64,000 nucleotides of DNA. Source: Methylomicrobium agile. GTDB lineage: Bacteria; Pseudomonadota; Gammaproteobacteria; Methylococcales; Methylomonadaceae. The notes under the pieces were generated by a model. That model worked only from the letters and a program-made list of their open reading frames with translations. It was not told the DNA's origin and did not search any database. The translations under genes and the position numbers were made by a program. Below are positions 35,501 to 44,291 of the stretch, one piece after another (within the stretch, counting starts at the first letter, position 1; every line of letters starts with the position of its first letter). The stretch is from the NCBI RefSeq assembly GCF_000733855.1, contig NZ_JPOJ01000001.1, positions 2,869,001 to 2,933,000 of the forward strand, in the 5' to 3' direction.

Positions 35501-37077
35501 GAGCCGTAATATTTTTGGCGCGGATGCCGTTGACCGCAAACGGCAAAATCGACCGCAAGGCGTTGCCGGCGCCCGATATGGCTAATGTTGTAAGCAGCCG
35601 CTACGTGGAACCGGAGACCCGGACCGAAAAAGCCTTGGCGGCGATTTGGTGCGGAATACTCGGTATTGGGCGAGCCGGAAGATATGACGATTTTTTCGGC
35701 CTGGGTGGGCACTCTTTGCTGGCGGCGCAGTTGCCGCTTGCAGTGCGAAAACAATTCAATATCCAATTGCCGCTGAAAAGTTTTTTCGAGATGACGACTG
35801 TCGCGGCGCAAGCGCGGTTAATCGATACCGGTGAAAGCGAGGCTGTCAAAGTCGATTTTGAAACCGAAGCAGAACTCAATCCTGCCATTATTCCTTTACC
35901 CTCTGCACCTATCAACGTAGCGGCAGCTCAAGCGCTATTTTTGACCGGCGCGACCGGTTTTTTGGGCGCGTTTTTGCTGGCTGAGTTACTTGAGCAAACG
36001 GATGCCAAAATCTATTGCTTGGTCAGGGCGGTTGATGAGCAACAAGCTCTAGCCCGATTGCAACGACAAATCGTCCATTACGAACTGCAAGACGGTATCG
36101 ATTGGCGCCGAGTTGTTGCAGTGTGCGGGGACTTGGCAGAGCCTAGGCTTGGTCTGTCCGAACTGCGTTACCAAGAAATTGCCGAGCAGGTCGAAGTCAT
36201 TTATCACAACGGCGCACTGGTTAACTTTATTCAACCTTATCAGGCGTTAAAAGCCACCAATGTTTTGGGTACCGAAGCTGCGTTGCGACTTGCTTGTTAT
36301 CGCAAAGCCAAAGCGCTTCATTATGTTTCGACCTTGTCGGTGTTTAACGAAGTGTCCGCCAATCCGCAAGGCTATCGGGAACGCGATGAACCGATGCTCT
36401 GCGCAGCCTTAGCCAATGGCTACGCCCAGAGCAAATGGGTTGCCGAAAAACTGCTTAGATCAGCCGGGGGGAGGGGATTTCAGGTGACGGTTTACCGGCC
36501 CGCTACCGTTGCCGGCGACAGCCGTAGCGGTAATTGGAATACTGAGGATTTTCTGTGCCGGGTGATCAAGGCTTGCATACAAATGGGCTGCGCGCCTGCT
36601 GAACGCGTCCGCATGGATATGGCCCCGGTCGATTATATAAGTCGGTCTATTGTCGCATTATCATTACAGCCGGATTCTGCCGGCGCGTATTTTCATTTAA
36701 ATCATCCTACCCCGCCTTATTCCGATGAATTACTCGACAGCTTTAACCGATTAGGTTATCGCCTGGATCGTATGCCTTATCGAGACTGGGTGAAAAAAAT
36801 CTTTGAGATTGCCGAGGCGGGCAAGTTAACGGACTTTGCTTTGTTACCGTTGCTGTCGACGTTTTCCGATCAAAGTCGGGATGATGATACGGAATCATTG
36901 GAAGAAAACCGTGTTCGTTACGATTGCCGCGAGACGCAAAGTGCCTTGTCGAAGATAGGGATCGAGTGTGTCTTGTTGGATAGTGAGTTATTGACGCGTT
37001 ATCAAGCTTATTTTAAACGGAGCGGCTTTATTTCTGAGCCAGAGCATTACCAGGAGAAATCATTTTTAACAAAATGA
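32500..37077 (+). CDS. NRPS5: docking - C - A - PCP - terminal reductase
   Basis: This 1525-residue terminal module has a TubC-type docking domain at 1-55. C has H-H-I-V-F-D-G-W-S near 206, A has pocket D-S-A-L-I-A-E-V-W (as in modules 1 and 2), and PCP has Ser ~1072 in L-G-G-H-S-L-L. A thioester reductase domain occupies ~1145-1500: NAD(P)-binding T-G-A-T-G-F-L-G near 1149 and catalytic Y-A-Q-S-K near 1308. This domain should release the acyl-peptide as an aldehyde or, after two reductions, an alcohol. There is no thioesterase. It starts with ATGATG overlapping the NRPS4 stop. Confidence 0.92.
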   Translation: MMLEQLLATLRDLHVHLYVEQGNLKCKAPKHALSEDIKSQLKSKKAELIEALSQAGQESASIMPGRRMEPLPLSYAQQRLWFLDRLEPDSSLYNMPYAFSLTGSLNEAALAQSFNEIVRRHENLRTVFVTDIVPAQAVSPECALSVADVDLTGLPEPLCRTVAADLSRQEAAKPFCLESGPLFRITLLALSGTGGRQEKILLVTLHHIVFDGWSAAILMREFVTLYQAFSRGEYSPLAALQVQYADFACWQRRKLSGNVLQQHIDYWRNKLDGAPGLLELPTDRPRPAVMNHCGALHRFEIPAALAEQVHQLSRRYDATLFMLLLTAFKILLFRYSRHQDICVGVPIANRNRLEIEGLIGFFVNTLIVRSDLSGNPQFDELLVQVRNTVLDAQNHQDLPFEQLVEALHPERNLSYSPLFQVMFVLQNQTGQILKLPDLAIDAIDDENKVSKFDLTLHIREDTGALCASLEYNTNLFDPATIARLAQQYVMLLQGIADAPQSRLYQLPLLTLAERKQILFDWNATQAAYPADSCLHQLFEMQAQKAPRADALAFAGLTLSYAELNGKANQVAHYLRSIGVGPDVAVGLCVDRSPEMAVGMLGIIKAGGAYVPIDPQYPEQRIAYMLNDAWIDVLLTRQALAEALPHNAKYKICLDSDWRTIGQWPDVNPVLCNHPLDLAYIIYTSGSTGLPKGVMVSHRNAVHSTTARFGCYREPVDAYLLLSSFAFDSSVAGLFWTLGQGGCLCLPTDDAAKDPAALADIIAKRRVSHLLALPSFYALLLKQERTKLQTLKTAIVAGETCSTEVVKRHYAILPDVPLYNEYGPTEGSVWSSVYLADRDDLDRPLSIGRPIDNVRLYILDRSGNPVPVGVPGELYIGGEGTVRGYWRRPELTAEKFIPDPFLNGGGRLYKTGDLARYRPDGNIEFSGRIDDQVKIRGFRIELGEIEARLLEHPDVDEAVVLVRENLPGNKLLIAYVVGGDQLTAETLLESLKASLPGYMLPGAVIFLARMPLTANGKIDRKALPAPDMANVVSSRYVEPETRTEKALAAIWCGILGIGRAGRYDDFFGLGGHSLLAAQLPLAVRKQFNIQLPLKSFFEMTTVAAQARLIDTGESEAVKVDFETEAELNPAIIPLPSAPINVAAAQALFLTGATGFLGAFLLAELLEQTDAKIYCLVRAVDEQQALARLQRQIVHYELQDGIDWRRVVAVCGDLAEPRLGLSELRYQEIAEQVEVIYHNGALVNFIQPYQALKATNVLGTEAALRLACYRKAKALHYVSTLSVFNEVSANPQGYRERDEPMLCAALANGYAQSKWVAEKLLRSAGGRGFQVTVYRPATVAGDSRSGNWNTEDFLCRVIKACIQMGCAPAERVRMDMAPVDYISRSIVALSLQPDSAGAYFHLNHPTPPYSDELLDSFNRLGYRLDRMPYRDWVKKIFEIAEAGKLTDFALLPLLSTFSDQSRDDDTESLEENRVRYDCRETQSALSKIGIECVLLDSELLTRYQAYFKRSGFISEPEHYQEKSFLTK

Positions 37078-37084
37078 TTTTTTT
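37057..37084 (+). terminator. Possible intrinsic terminator at the end of NRPS5
   Basis: A perfect 10-bp stem, AAATCATTTT (37057-37066) with AAAATGATTT (37071-37080), and a TAAC loop are followed by TTTT. The stem contains the NRPS5 stop codon. It is AT-rich and therefore weak, but its position between the NRPS operon and the receptor gene is fitting. Confidence 0.5.
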
Positions 37085-37219
37085 CAGGTGGGGCGGATAT
37101 TAAGTTTGTTCGTCTACTGTTTGTAAGCATTGACTGTATCGATAACTAACTGTGCAAGCGACGGGCTCGGCTTTTTAAGAACTGACCGCAGGCACAAAGT
37201 GACTAAGGAAAATTCCAGA

Positions 37220-39688
37220 ATGGCTAATAAAAAGAAGAACCTTTTGCCCGGCGAAATCATGACTCATCCGGGAAAAAGGCTTAGGGCTTGCTTTATACAG
37301 GGGGCATTTGTTTTAACGTTTTGTCACGCAGTGCCGGCTCTATCGGGAGCGGACACAAGTCAAAAAATTCAATTCGATATACCTTCCGGCGATTTGGCTT
37401 CCGCATTAAACAGTTTCGCGGAGAAAACCGGTATGGAATTAACCTATCCGGCATCCATGGTAGTGGGGGTAAAGTCCAAGCCGCTTAAAGGTAATTATAG
37501 AGCGCAAGAAGGTCTGAACGAGTTGCTGCGTGGAAGTGGATTGGCTTATCGTTCGGCTGGGGACAATAGCATAACCTTGGAAAGGGTGGCCGTTGCCGGC
37601 GCGCAATCTAGCATTCCTACGTTGGAAGCGATGACAGTCTCAAGCGAGCGTAATACAGAAGGCGTGGAACTCCAGAGTTATTCGGTGAGCAACGCCTTTG
37701 CCGCCACCAAAACCGACACGCCAATCATGCAAACGCCCATGAACATTCAAGTGGTTCCGAGAAAACTCTTGGATGATCAACAAGACATTAACATTACCGA
37801 TGCAATAATCAAGAATGTCAGCGGCGTCCAAGCCGGTCACGACTCAGGCGATATATACGAAAGGTTTATCATTCGCGGTTTTTCAACCATCGATATATAC
37901 CGTAATGGTTTATTACGCGGTTTTAACACTTACGACCCCTCTAACATCGAACAATTCGAGGTCATCAAAGGCCCCGCTTCCATGCTGTATGGGCGGGCTC
38001 AACCGGGTGGGTTGATCAATTACGTCACCAAAAAAGGCTTGGATACGCCTACTTATTCCGTGCAGCAACAATTCGGTTCCTATGACCAATATCGTACCAC
38101 CGCCGATGCCACAGGCCCTATCGACAAAAACGGCGAATTACGCTACCGCGTCAATCTGGCTTATCAGGATATTGGCTCGTTTAAGCAGTTTGTCAACAAT
38201 GAGCGTTACTTTATTGCTCCTACGCTAAGCTGGCGCCCCAATGATCGTTTTGAAGCTAATCTCGAATTCGAGCATAAGCACGAGAAGAAAATAAATGACT
38301 TCGGTGTTCCAGCGATTGGCAGCCGTCCTGCGCCTGTGCCTTTAAACCGCAGTTACCTTGACAGCGCTAACGGGCCTGTCAGTGACACTACCTTAGTGGC
38401 TTATGACTGGGCATTTAAATTTAATGACGACTGGCAGCTTAAAAATCGTTTTCTATGGGAAAACTGGGATATGCAATATAACGATATAGGTTCTTCTGGT
38501 ACATTACGAAAGCAGGAGCCAATTCTAAATCGTAATATATTTAGTGGGCCTGCAAATCAGGAAACCTATTCAACCAATCTGGATTTGTCAGGTAAATTTA
38601 ACATGCTTGGAACCCGGCATGAGGTCCTGCTGGGGGGGGATTATTACCATCAGGCTTTTGGTCAGTGGAATGGTCATTTCATTGCGACAACGCCGATTGA
38701 TATTTTTAATCCGGTTTATAATGTCATTAGCCAGGCAACACTCGATGCATTGCCTAACAACTGGAATTATCTCCGCAAAGAAGAACGATTTGGCGTTTAC
38801 TTTCAAGATCATATTACCCTGTTTGACAAGCTGCACATTATGGGCGGCGGCCGTTATGATTGGGTCACGTATGGTACGGCTTCTAGTATTAAATCTCCTG
38901 ATCTGGCAAAGGCTAACTACAGCGATCAAGAAGACCAGAAATTCAGCCCGCGTGTAGGTGTACTTTACCAGCCTTGGCAATGGCTTTCTTTATTTGCTAG
39001 CTATACGGAGTCTTTGGGTTCCGCAAACACCAGCCTCTCAGTTACCGGCGAGAATTTTAAACCAGAATCCGGAGAGCAATATGAGGCCGGTTTCAAAACT
39101 GAATTTTTCGATAAACGGCTCTCAAGTACCGTTTCTTTTTATGATTTGACTAAAACCAATACGAAAGTTGCCGATCCTGATCATTCTGGATTCCAAATTA
39201 CCGCAGGCAAGGTCAGAAGCCGTGGCGTGGAAATGGATATTAAAGGGCAGGTGACTGAAAAGTTAAATCTGGTTGCGACCTATGCTTTTACTGATATTCG
39301 TTATATTAACGCTAACGCAAATCTCATAGGCGATCGTCCTATTAATGTCCCTGAACACCAAGCCTCCCTATGGGGAACTTATCAATTTACCGAACGTTTT
39401 AAAGCCGGACTTGGTGGCGTAGTGGTCGGGAAACGCCTTGGCGACAACAAACGCCTTAACCCCACAATACCCAACAAGGTTGATTTGCCCGCAGTTGATT
39501 TGCCCGGGTATATCACGATGGATGCGATGGCGGCTTATACGATACCTGTCGGCAAAACGCGCCTGACCACGCAAGTGAATATCAACAACTTGTTGGATAA
39601 GGGCTATTACGCAGGGGCAAGTTCACGCAACTCGATTGTTACCGGCAATCCTCTTTCGGTGATGGGATCGATAAGATTACAGTTTTAA
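37220..39688 (+). CDS. TonB-dependent receptor with STN domain (ferric-siderophore type)
   Basis: This 822-residue outer-membrane receptor has a signal peptide near residues 22-45 and an STN (secretin/TonB N-terminal) domain at ~50-115 (I-P-S-G-D-L-A-S-A-L-N-S-F). A plug domain (I-I-R-G-F-S-T-I-D-I-Y-R-N-G, V-I-K-G-P-A-S-M-L-Y-G-R) and a beta-barrel ending in aromatic L-Q-F follow. This layout is that of FpvA/FecA-type siderophore receptors. STN domains normally signal to a FecR/ECF sigma pair, but none is found in the window. I start at ATG 37220 (AAGGA upstream). It follows the NRPS genes directly, suggesting uptake of their product. Confidence 0.85.
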   Translation: MANKKKNLLPGEIMTHPGKRLRACFIQGAFVLTFCHAVPALSGADTSQKIQFDIPSGDLASALNSFAEKTGMELTYPASMVVGVKSKPLKGNYRAQEGLNELLRGSGLAYRSAGDNSITLERVAVAGAQSSIPTLEAMTVSSERNTEGVELQSYSVSNAFAATKTDTPIMQTPMNIQVVPRKLLDDQQDINITDAIIKNVSGVQAGHDSGDIYERFIIRGFSTIDIYRNGLLRGFNTYDPSNIEQFEVIKGPASMLYGRAQPGGLINYVTKKGLDTPTYSVQQQFGSYDQYRTTADATGPIDKNGELRYRVNLAYQDIGSFKQFVNNERYFIAPTLSWRPNDRFEANLEFEHKHEKKINDFGVPAIGSRPAPVPLNRSYLDSANGPVSDTTLVAYDWAFKFNDDWQLKNRFLWENWDMQYNDIGSSGTLRKQEPILNRNIFSGPANQETYSTNLDLSGKFNMLGTRHEVLLGGDYYHQAFGQWNGHFIATTPIDIFNPVYNVISQATLDALPNNWNYLRKEERFGVYFQDHITLFDKLHIMGGGRYDWVTYGTASSIKSPDLAKANYSDQEDQKFSPRVGVLYQPWQWLSLFASYTESLGSANTSLSVTGENFKPESGEQYEAGFKTEFFDKRLSSTVSFYDLTKTNTKVADPDHSGFQITAGKVRSRGVEMDIKGQVTEKLNLVATYAFTDIRYINANANLIGDRPINVPEHQASLWGTYQFTERFKAGLGGVVVGKRLGDNKRLNPTIPNKVDLPAVDLPGYITMDAMAAYTIPVGKTRLTTQVNINNLLDKGYYAGASSRNSIVTGNPLSVMGSIRLQF

Positions 39689-40217
39689 TTGCGAAGACTG
39701 GATTGTCTGGGTTGGGCATCGAAAGCAGGTATCTTAGGGAAACGCTGATTTATTCCGTTCATGGTAAGTTTGTCGAATCATAACCGATCAATCTTTAATT
39801 TAAAAAGCCCTTCGACAAGCTCAGGCAAGTGGAGTGATTTAATTAGCGCTTCATTAGGAAACCCAAAATGTATGGCGGTCAGGGATGGTAGAAATGTGGC
39901 AATCTCTAAGCGGCGTTTTTTCAAACTAGTTGCCGGTGCGTCAAGAAGGCAATGCACCCAGAAAGCTGCGAGCCATGCTGCACCAGCGACGAAGGCGGGC
40001 TCCTCGGCGTCGTCGATCAGACGGGTATGCCAAGCCACTCCAAAGCTGCATCCGTGAAGAGCGGTTGTGGTGAGCGTTATGGGAAAAAGCGGGAATACTC
40101 GTGTTAGGTAAGAATGCAGACCTTTTGGCCCGCACTCCGGATGGCTACTACGTCTGTTGCTGGGGTAGTGAAAAAATCATTACCCAGTCTTGATTTTTCT
40201 ACAGATTATTAAGGGCT
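39689..40217. other. Intergenic stretch with degenerate repeats
   Basis: No gene is supported. At 39755-39830 there are segments CGTTCATGGTAAGTTTGTCG and CCCTTCGACAAGCTCAGG. They resemble halves of a widespread GTTCATGG/TTCGACAAGCTCA palindromic repeat, here decayed. The rest (39850-40150) has broken short frames only and looks like a gene or element remnant that I cannot name. Confidence 0.4.
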
Positions 40218-41402
40218 ATGAGGCATCTGAGTCTAAAAAATCGTCGTAAGCTCTGGCTCAAGGTTCATCTGTATCTTGGATTGTTTGCCGGGGCGGTGTT
40301 TGTATTGATCGGCCTTACCGGCAGTGTATTGGCTTTTGAGTTCCCGTTGGATGAGTGGTTAAATCCCAAGCTGATGACTGTTCCGACCGATATGGAAAAT
40401 AAAAGCTATTTACCGCTGGATGCTATTGTTGCATCGGGTTTGAAGGCCTTACCGTCCAATGGCAAGGCTATCAGTTTGGATTTTCCCAGGCATTCAGGAT
40501 TAGCTTTTGAACTGTGGTTTGATCAGCCATCACCGAATACAGACTATCTGGAAAGGCACCAGATATTTATCAATCCCTATACTGCGGAAGTGATGGGGCA
40601 ACGTCTGGTAATTGACTTTAAACGGATATGGCGAGACCCGTTTAAGGATTTTATTCTGCGTTTGCACTATTCATTAGGGCTGGCATCAGTCGGAATGGAT
40701 ATCGTAGGTTTTACAGGTATAGGTCTATTATTTTCGGCGTTAACCGGTTTAATTTTATGGTGGCCCAGCCCAGGTAAGCTCAGGAAGGCCCTAACCATTA
40801 AACGTAATGCGAGTTCGGAACGGCTTAATTTCGATTTACATAAAACATTCGGTTTTTATAGTTCAATTATTGTTTTGTTTTTGATTATATCCGGTGTGTA
40901 TCTGATCTTCCCGGAATATGGACGGGGATTGGTTGGTGTTTTTTCGTCGGTGTCAGCCCCTTGGCCTAGATATCAGAGTGTTATTCCAGTGGGCGATAAA
41001 ATGCCGATCAGCCTTGCCGAAGTTAAAGAGGTTACCGATGCGCGTTTCCAGGATGGTGAATATCTAAGGATTGATTTCCCCCAAAATGAACATGATGTTT
41101 ATGGTGTAAATAAACGGGAGTTTGACGAACCTAATCAAAAACATTCTTACCGGCGTCTTTGGATTGACCAATACAGCGGCAAAATCATCCATGCGCGGGA
41201 ACGTGCTAACCGTACCGCCGGTGATATTTTTGTGGAATGGCTTTATCCGCTTCACACCGGTGAAGCTTTTGGTTTTGCAGGACAGCTTATTATTTTAATC
41301 TCTGGGTTGGTGCCTTTGGTGCTTTATGTCACAGGGATTATACGGTGGTTACAGAAGAATAGAGTGGTCAAGCAAAAGCGGAATAAGTACGAAATAGGCT
41401 AA
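40218..41402 (+). CDS. PepSY-associated transmembrane protein
   Basis: This 394-residue inner-membrane protein has an N-terminal helix in K-V-H-L-Y-L-G-L-F-A-G-A-V-F-V-L-I-G-L-T-G (residues ~13-33). Large periplasmic segments lie between further helices near 165-190, 220-240 and 350-372, with conserved His before TM1 and in the loop L-R-L-H-Y-S-L-G. It fits the PepSY_TM family, often next to TonB siderophore receptors, where members are thought to reduce or process ferric-siderophores at the inner membrane. It lies downstream of the receptor on the same strand. AAGGG precedes the ATG. Confidence 0.8.
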   Translation: MRHLSLKNRRKLWLKVHLYLGLFAGAVFVLIGLTGSVLAFEFPLDEWLNPKLMTVPTDMENKSYLPLDAIVASGLKALPSNGKAISLDFPRHSGLAFELWFDQPSPNTDYLERHQIFINPYTAEVMGQRLVIDFKRIWRDPFKDFILRLHYSLGLASVGMDIVGFTGIGLLFSALTGLILWWPSPGKLRKALTIKRNASSERLNFDLHKTFGFYSSIIVLFLIISGVYLIFPEYGRGLVGVFSSVSAPWPRYQSVIPVGDKMPISLAEVKEVTDARFQDGEYLRIDFPQNEHDVYGVNKREFDEPNQKHSYRRLWIDQYSGKIIHARERANRTAGDIFVEWLYPLHTGEAFGFAGQLIILISGLVPLVLYVTGIIRWLQKNRVVKQKRNKYEIG

Positions 41403-41480
41403 ATATACAGAATATAACTGCTCGTATGCCATATACGCCGAAGCTTTGATTCACAGGCGCAAAGTATATCTTGGAAGATT

Positions 41481-42680
41481 ATGAATAGTATTACATTCCA
41501 CAAACCCGTGTTTATTCTCTCCTGTGAAAGATCGGGATCTACCATGCTTCGATATATTGTCGATACTCATTCGAAAGTAGCTTGTCCAAGCCATTTATAT
41601 CTTGGCAGTTTATGTGAAAGTTTAAATCGTACCTTAATGGGGACTATAGCACAAAATCAGGTTGAACTAGATGAAGAAGGTAAACAACAGTTTGCAGTAA
41701 GCGAAGCCAGGAAAATGATTTGCAACATAATGGACAGTTATATTAAAGCAAAAAACAAACAAATCTGGTGCGAGAAAACGCCAATGAATTTGGAATATCT
41801 GTCTGTGCTAGACGCTCATTTTCCCGATGCCAAGTATATTTGCCTATACAGGCATTGCATGGATGTCGTACATTCCAGTATCAACTTAAGTAAATTCCGT
41901 TTTCTTCCTGAGCATATACCTTATGTACACAGAAACCCAGACAGTATTATTGCGGCGATGGCAGAGAATTGGCTGGAAAAGACCGATAAAATATTGATGT
42001 TTGAATCGACACATCGAGAACGCTGTTTTCGAGTGAACTATGAATCCATTGTTATGCAGCCAGAAAAAACTCTACCGCGATTATTCCATTTTTTGGGAGT
42101 CGAATGGGAAAAAGGCTTAATGGAGCGTGTATTTCAGGTTAGCCATGATAAAGGTGAAGGGGACGGCAAGGCGGCATTATCCAGCAGGATTCGTCAAGAC
42201 TCGGTAGGAAAAGGAATAGAAGTACCGCGAGCCGGGATTCCGAAGAAATTCATAACGGACATAAACAGATTACTTGGTGAATTGGGTTATCCCAGCTTGG
42301 ATGCTTACTATTCTAATGGTATTCACAGTGAAATAAATGCAGAAAATATGCCTGATATATCGGATATATTTGAAAATCGTTTTATGAATGCGCTTAAAAA
42401 CAACCGGTATAGGTACCCAGACCTTAAAGGCATATGGAAAGTAATTATTAAAGGTAATACGGATATATTTTGGGTTATCGATTTATCCCATCAAGAAGCG
42501 ACGTTAAAAAAGGGCGATCATGATTCAGGTACTACCGTTTGTTTTTCCGCAACTTTGCTGGTCGATATGATAAACGGAACGAGAGATGCGATAGAAGCTT
42601 TTTCTCATGGAGAGATTGAAATACAAGGAACCGATGATAAGGAAGCATTAATGAATTTAGGCCGTCTGCTGTTTTCTTAA
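41481..42680 (+). CDS. Sulfotransferase with C-terminal SCP2-like domain
   Basis: This 399-residue protein opens with the PAPS-binding P-loop F-I-L-S-C-E-R-S-G-S-T-M-L-R (residues ~11-24) typical of the PF13469-type sulfotransferases. Y-L-C-L-Y-R-H-C-M-D style 3'-phosphate-binding sequence lies near residue 125. The last ~100 residues (W-K-V-I-I-K-G-N-T-D, F-S-H-G-E-I-E-I-Q-G) look like an SCP2 sterol-carrier/lipid-binding fold. Such a fusion would suit sulfation of a lipidated substrate; this is inference. GGAAG precedes the ATG. DNA is AT-richer than the flanking chromosome. Confidence 0.8.
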   Translation: MNSITFHKPVFILSCERSGSTMLRYIVDTHSKVACPSHLYLGSLCESLNRTLMGTIAQNQVELDEEGKQQFAVSEARKMICNIMDSYIKAKNKQIWCEKTPMNLEYLSVLDAHFPDAKYICLYRHCMDVVHSSINLSKFRFLPEHIPYVHRNPDSIIAAMAENWLEKTDKILMFESTHRERCFRVNYESIVMQPEKTLPRLFHFLGVEWEKGLMERVFQVSHDKGEGDGKAALSSRIRQDSVGKGIEVPRAGIPKKFITDINRLLGELGYPSLDAYYSNGIHSEINAENMPDISDIFENRFMNALKNNRYRYPDLKGIWKVIIKGNTDIFWVIDLSHQEATLKKGDHDSGTTVCFSATLLVDMINGTRDAIEAFSHGEIEIQGTDDKEALMNLGRLLFS

Positions 42681-42712
42681 ATCAAAGTTTTTTAATCCGA
42701 TAGGATTTTATT

Positions 42713-44143
42713 ATGTATCAATGTATTGCCTGTCAAGAGCCTCTAATTGACCAATCCCCGAGCATTCGAACTTGCTCTCACTGTGGAAATATTTATCCCA
42801 TTATTAATGGAATTAGCGTATTTGTTTTACCCGATAGTATTTCCTCTTTGCAAGGCTTTATTATGGAAATAGAAGAAATCAAGACTTCATTTGCCAACAT
42901 AAGTTATCGTCTAGAGGATTATGAGCATCATTTGGATGACAATATGTTTGCCGGCAGAACTGACATGATGAAGCAAGGCATGGCGGTCAATATACGGGTT
43001 CTGGAGAGAACGTGCAAAGCCATTACCGATTTTCTGGCAGAGCAGCCTCGTAAAGATAATGCGTTGGCTTGGAGTTCGGTAAAGTCGGGTTTTACATGTC
43101 ATGACATGCTGCCGTATTTTTACCAGGACTGGTTTGGAACACCTGAGTTTGCCAAGGTAGAAAACTTGTTCAGCAAGACCATTACCGAGCATTGTAAGGA
43201 TTGGGAGTCAGTTGCCGTGTTAGGATCGGGTGCTTGCGGTTTGTTATATAGTGTTGCCGATGATTTTCAAGTGTCTTATGGCGTGGATTTATCTTTGTCG
43301 ACCCTTCTGGTTGCCAAGCAATTTATTCAAGGAGAGCCGTTGGTCTTCCATTTACAGCGAGCCGATTGGCATAAGGTCGAATTAACGCCACCGGCATCAA
43401 CAGCAAACGAAATCCATTATGTCGTTTCCGACGTGCTGAATATGCCGTTCGTAAGCGGCTCTTTGTCCGTGGTCATTACGCAATATATGCTGGATTTTAT
43501 TAGTAATCCGATACGGCTGACAGAGGAAATTTACCGGGTACTGAAACCAGGCGGTTTATGGATTAATTTTTCTAATCCTTGCCGACTTCCCAGTGATCCG
43601 ATTGAGTTAGGCCGGCGTAAATTAAATGAGTTGCCGGTTTTTTTTGAAAAAATGGGATTTGATGTGCTTAGCATGGAGAATGAACGTTTTGCCCTGCTCA
43701 ATTTAGAGAAAATTTATTCCGAAGCCGGAAATAATCAGCAACTGGTGCATTTTTTTACCCTAAGAAAAAATGAAAACGATAGCAACATACCGGCTGATGA
43801 CAGATCGATTCAGCGGTTTTTTAACCGAAACGATAGTGTTTGGCGCGAAATTCCCAGAATTGTTAAAGGCCGCGAGTTGGCTTTGGCGCGGAAAAAGTTA
43901 TTCGGTGAACAGGGGGCCCGTCGCGAAGTGTTAGAAATTAGCGTCGGAGGACGTTCTTTTTCCATACCTGCCGATTTTGCCCTGTTGCTGGAAACAACTC
44001 TTGCCGGTGTGGATGGCAAGAACAGCTTGAGGCAGATTTATACAGGCGTGTATGAAAAAGGAATAGGTTTGACTGAGGATGTATTTTTACAGTTGATTTA
44101 CGTTTTACATGTGCAGCATTATCTGATCGAGTTAGAAGATTAG
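42713..44143 (+). CDS. Zinc-ribbon SAM-dependent methyltransferase
   Basis: This 476-residue protein has an N-terminal zinc ribbon (C-I-A-C-Q at 4-7 and C-S-H-C-G). A class I methyltransferase core occupies ~165-300: V-L-G-S-G-A-C-G SAM loop, D-V-L-N-M-P-F and Y-R-V-L-K-P-G-G. The C-terminal ~100 residues have no firm match but resemble the small winged-helix tail also seen on the carbamoyltransferase downstream. It probably methylates the peptide product or an intermediate; O- or N-specificity cannot be told. It lies 32 bp after the sulfotransferase, so the two are likely co-transcribed. Confidence 0.75.
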   Translation: MYQCIACQEPLIDQSPSIRTCSHCGNIYPIINGISVFVLPDSISSLQGFIMEIEEIKTSFANISYRLEDYEHHLDDNMFAGRTDMMKQGMAVNIRVLERTCKAITDFLAEQPRKDNALAWSSVKSGFTCHDMLPYFYQDWFGTPEFAKVENLFSKTITEHCKDWESVAVLGSGACGLLYSVADDFQVSYGVDLSLSTLLVAKQFIQGEPLVFHLQRADWHKVELTPPASTANEIHYVVSDVLNMPFVSGSLSVVITQYMLDFISNPIRLTEEIYRVLKPGGLWINFSNPCRLPSDPIELGRRKLNELPVFFEKMGFDVLSMENERFALLNLEKIYSEAGNNQQLVHFFTLRKNENDSNIPADDRSIQRFFNRNDSVWREIPRIVKGRELALARKKLFGEQGARREVLEISVGGRSFSIPADFALLLETTLAGVDGKNSLRQIYTGVYEKGIGLTEDVFLQLIYVLHVQHYLIELED

Positions 44144-44291
44144 ATGATCCGACGGGGATCTTTAGATAAAAATTGAGTGTTATTTTCCTGTTTTTCAGGC
44201 TTTAACAATCATAAGCTTTGGTTTTGCCCAAAGCGATTCAGCTATGCCCCCCTATTGATCAATAACCGAAAAGTAAGGCAGTGGAGAATAA

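Noticed and set aside
37078-37219. Fur box before the TonB receptor
   Set aside because: Only a loose AT-rich palindrome (TATCGATAACTAA region) is present; it does not match the GATAATGATAATCATTATC pattern well enough.
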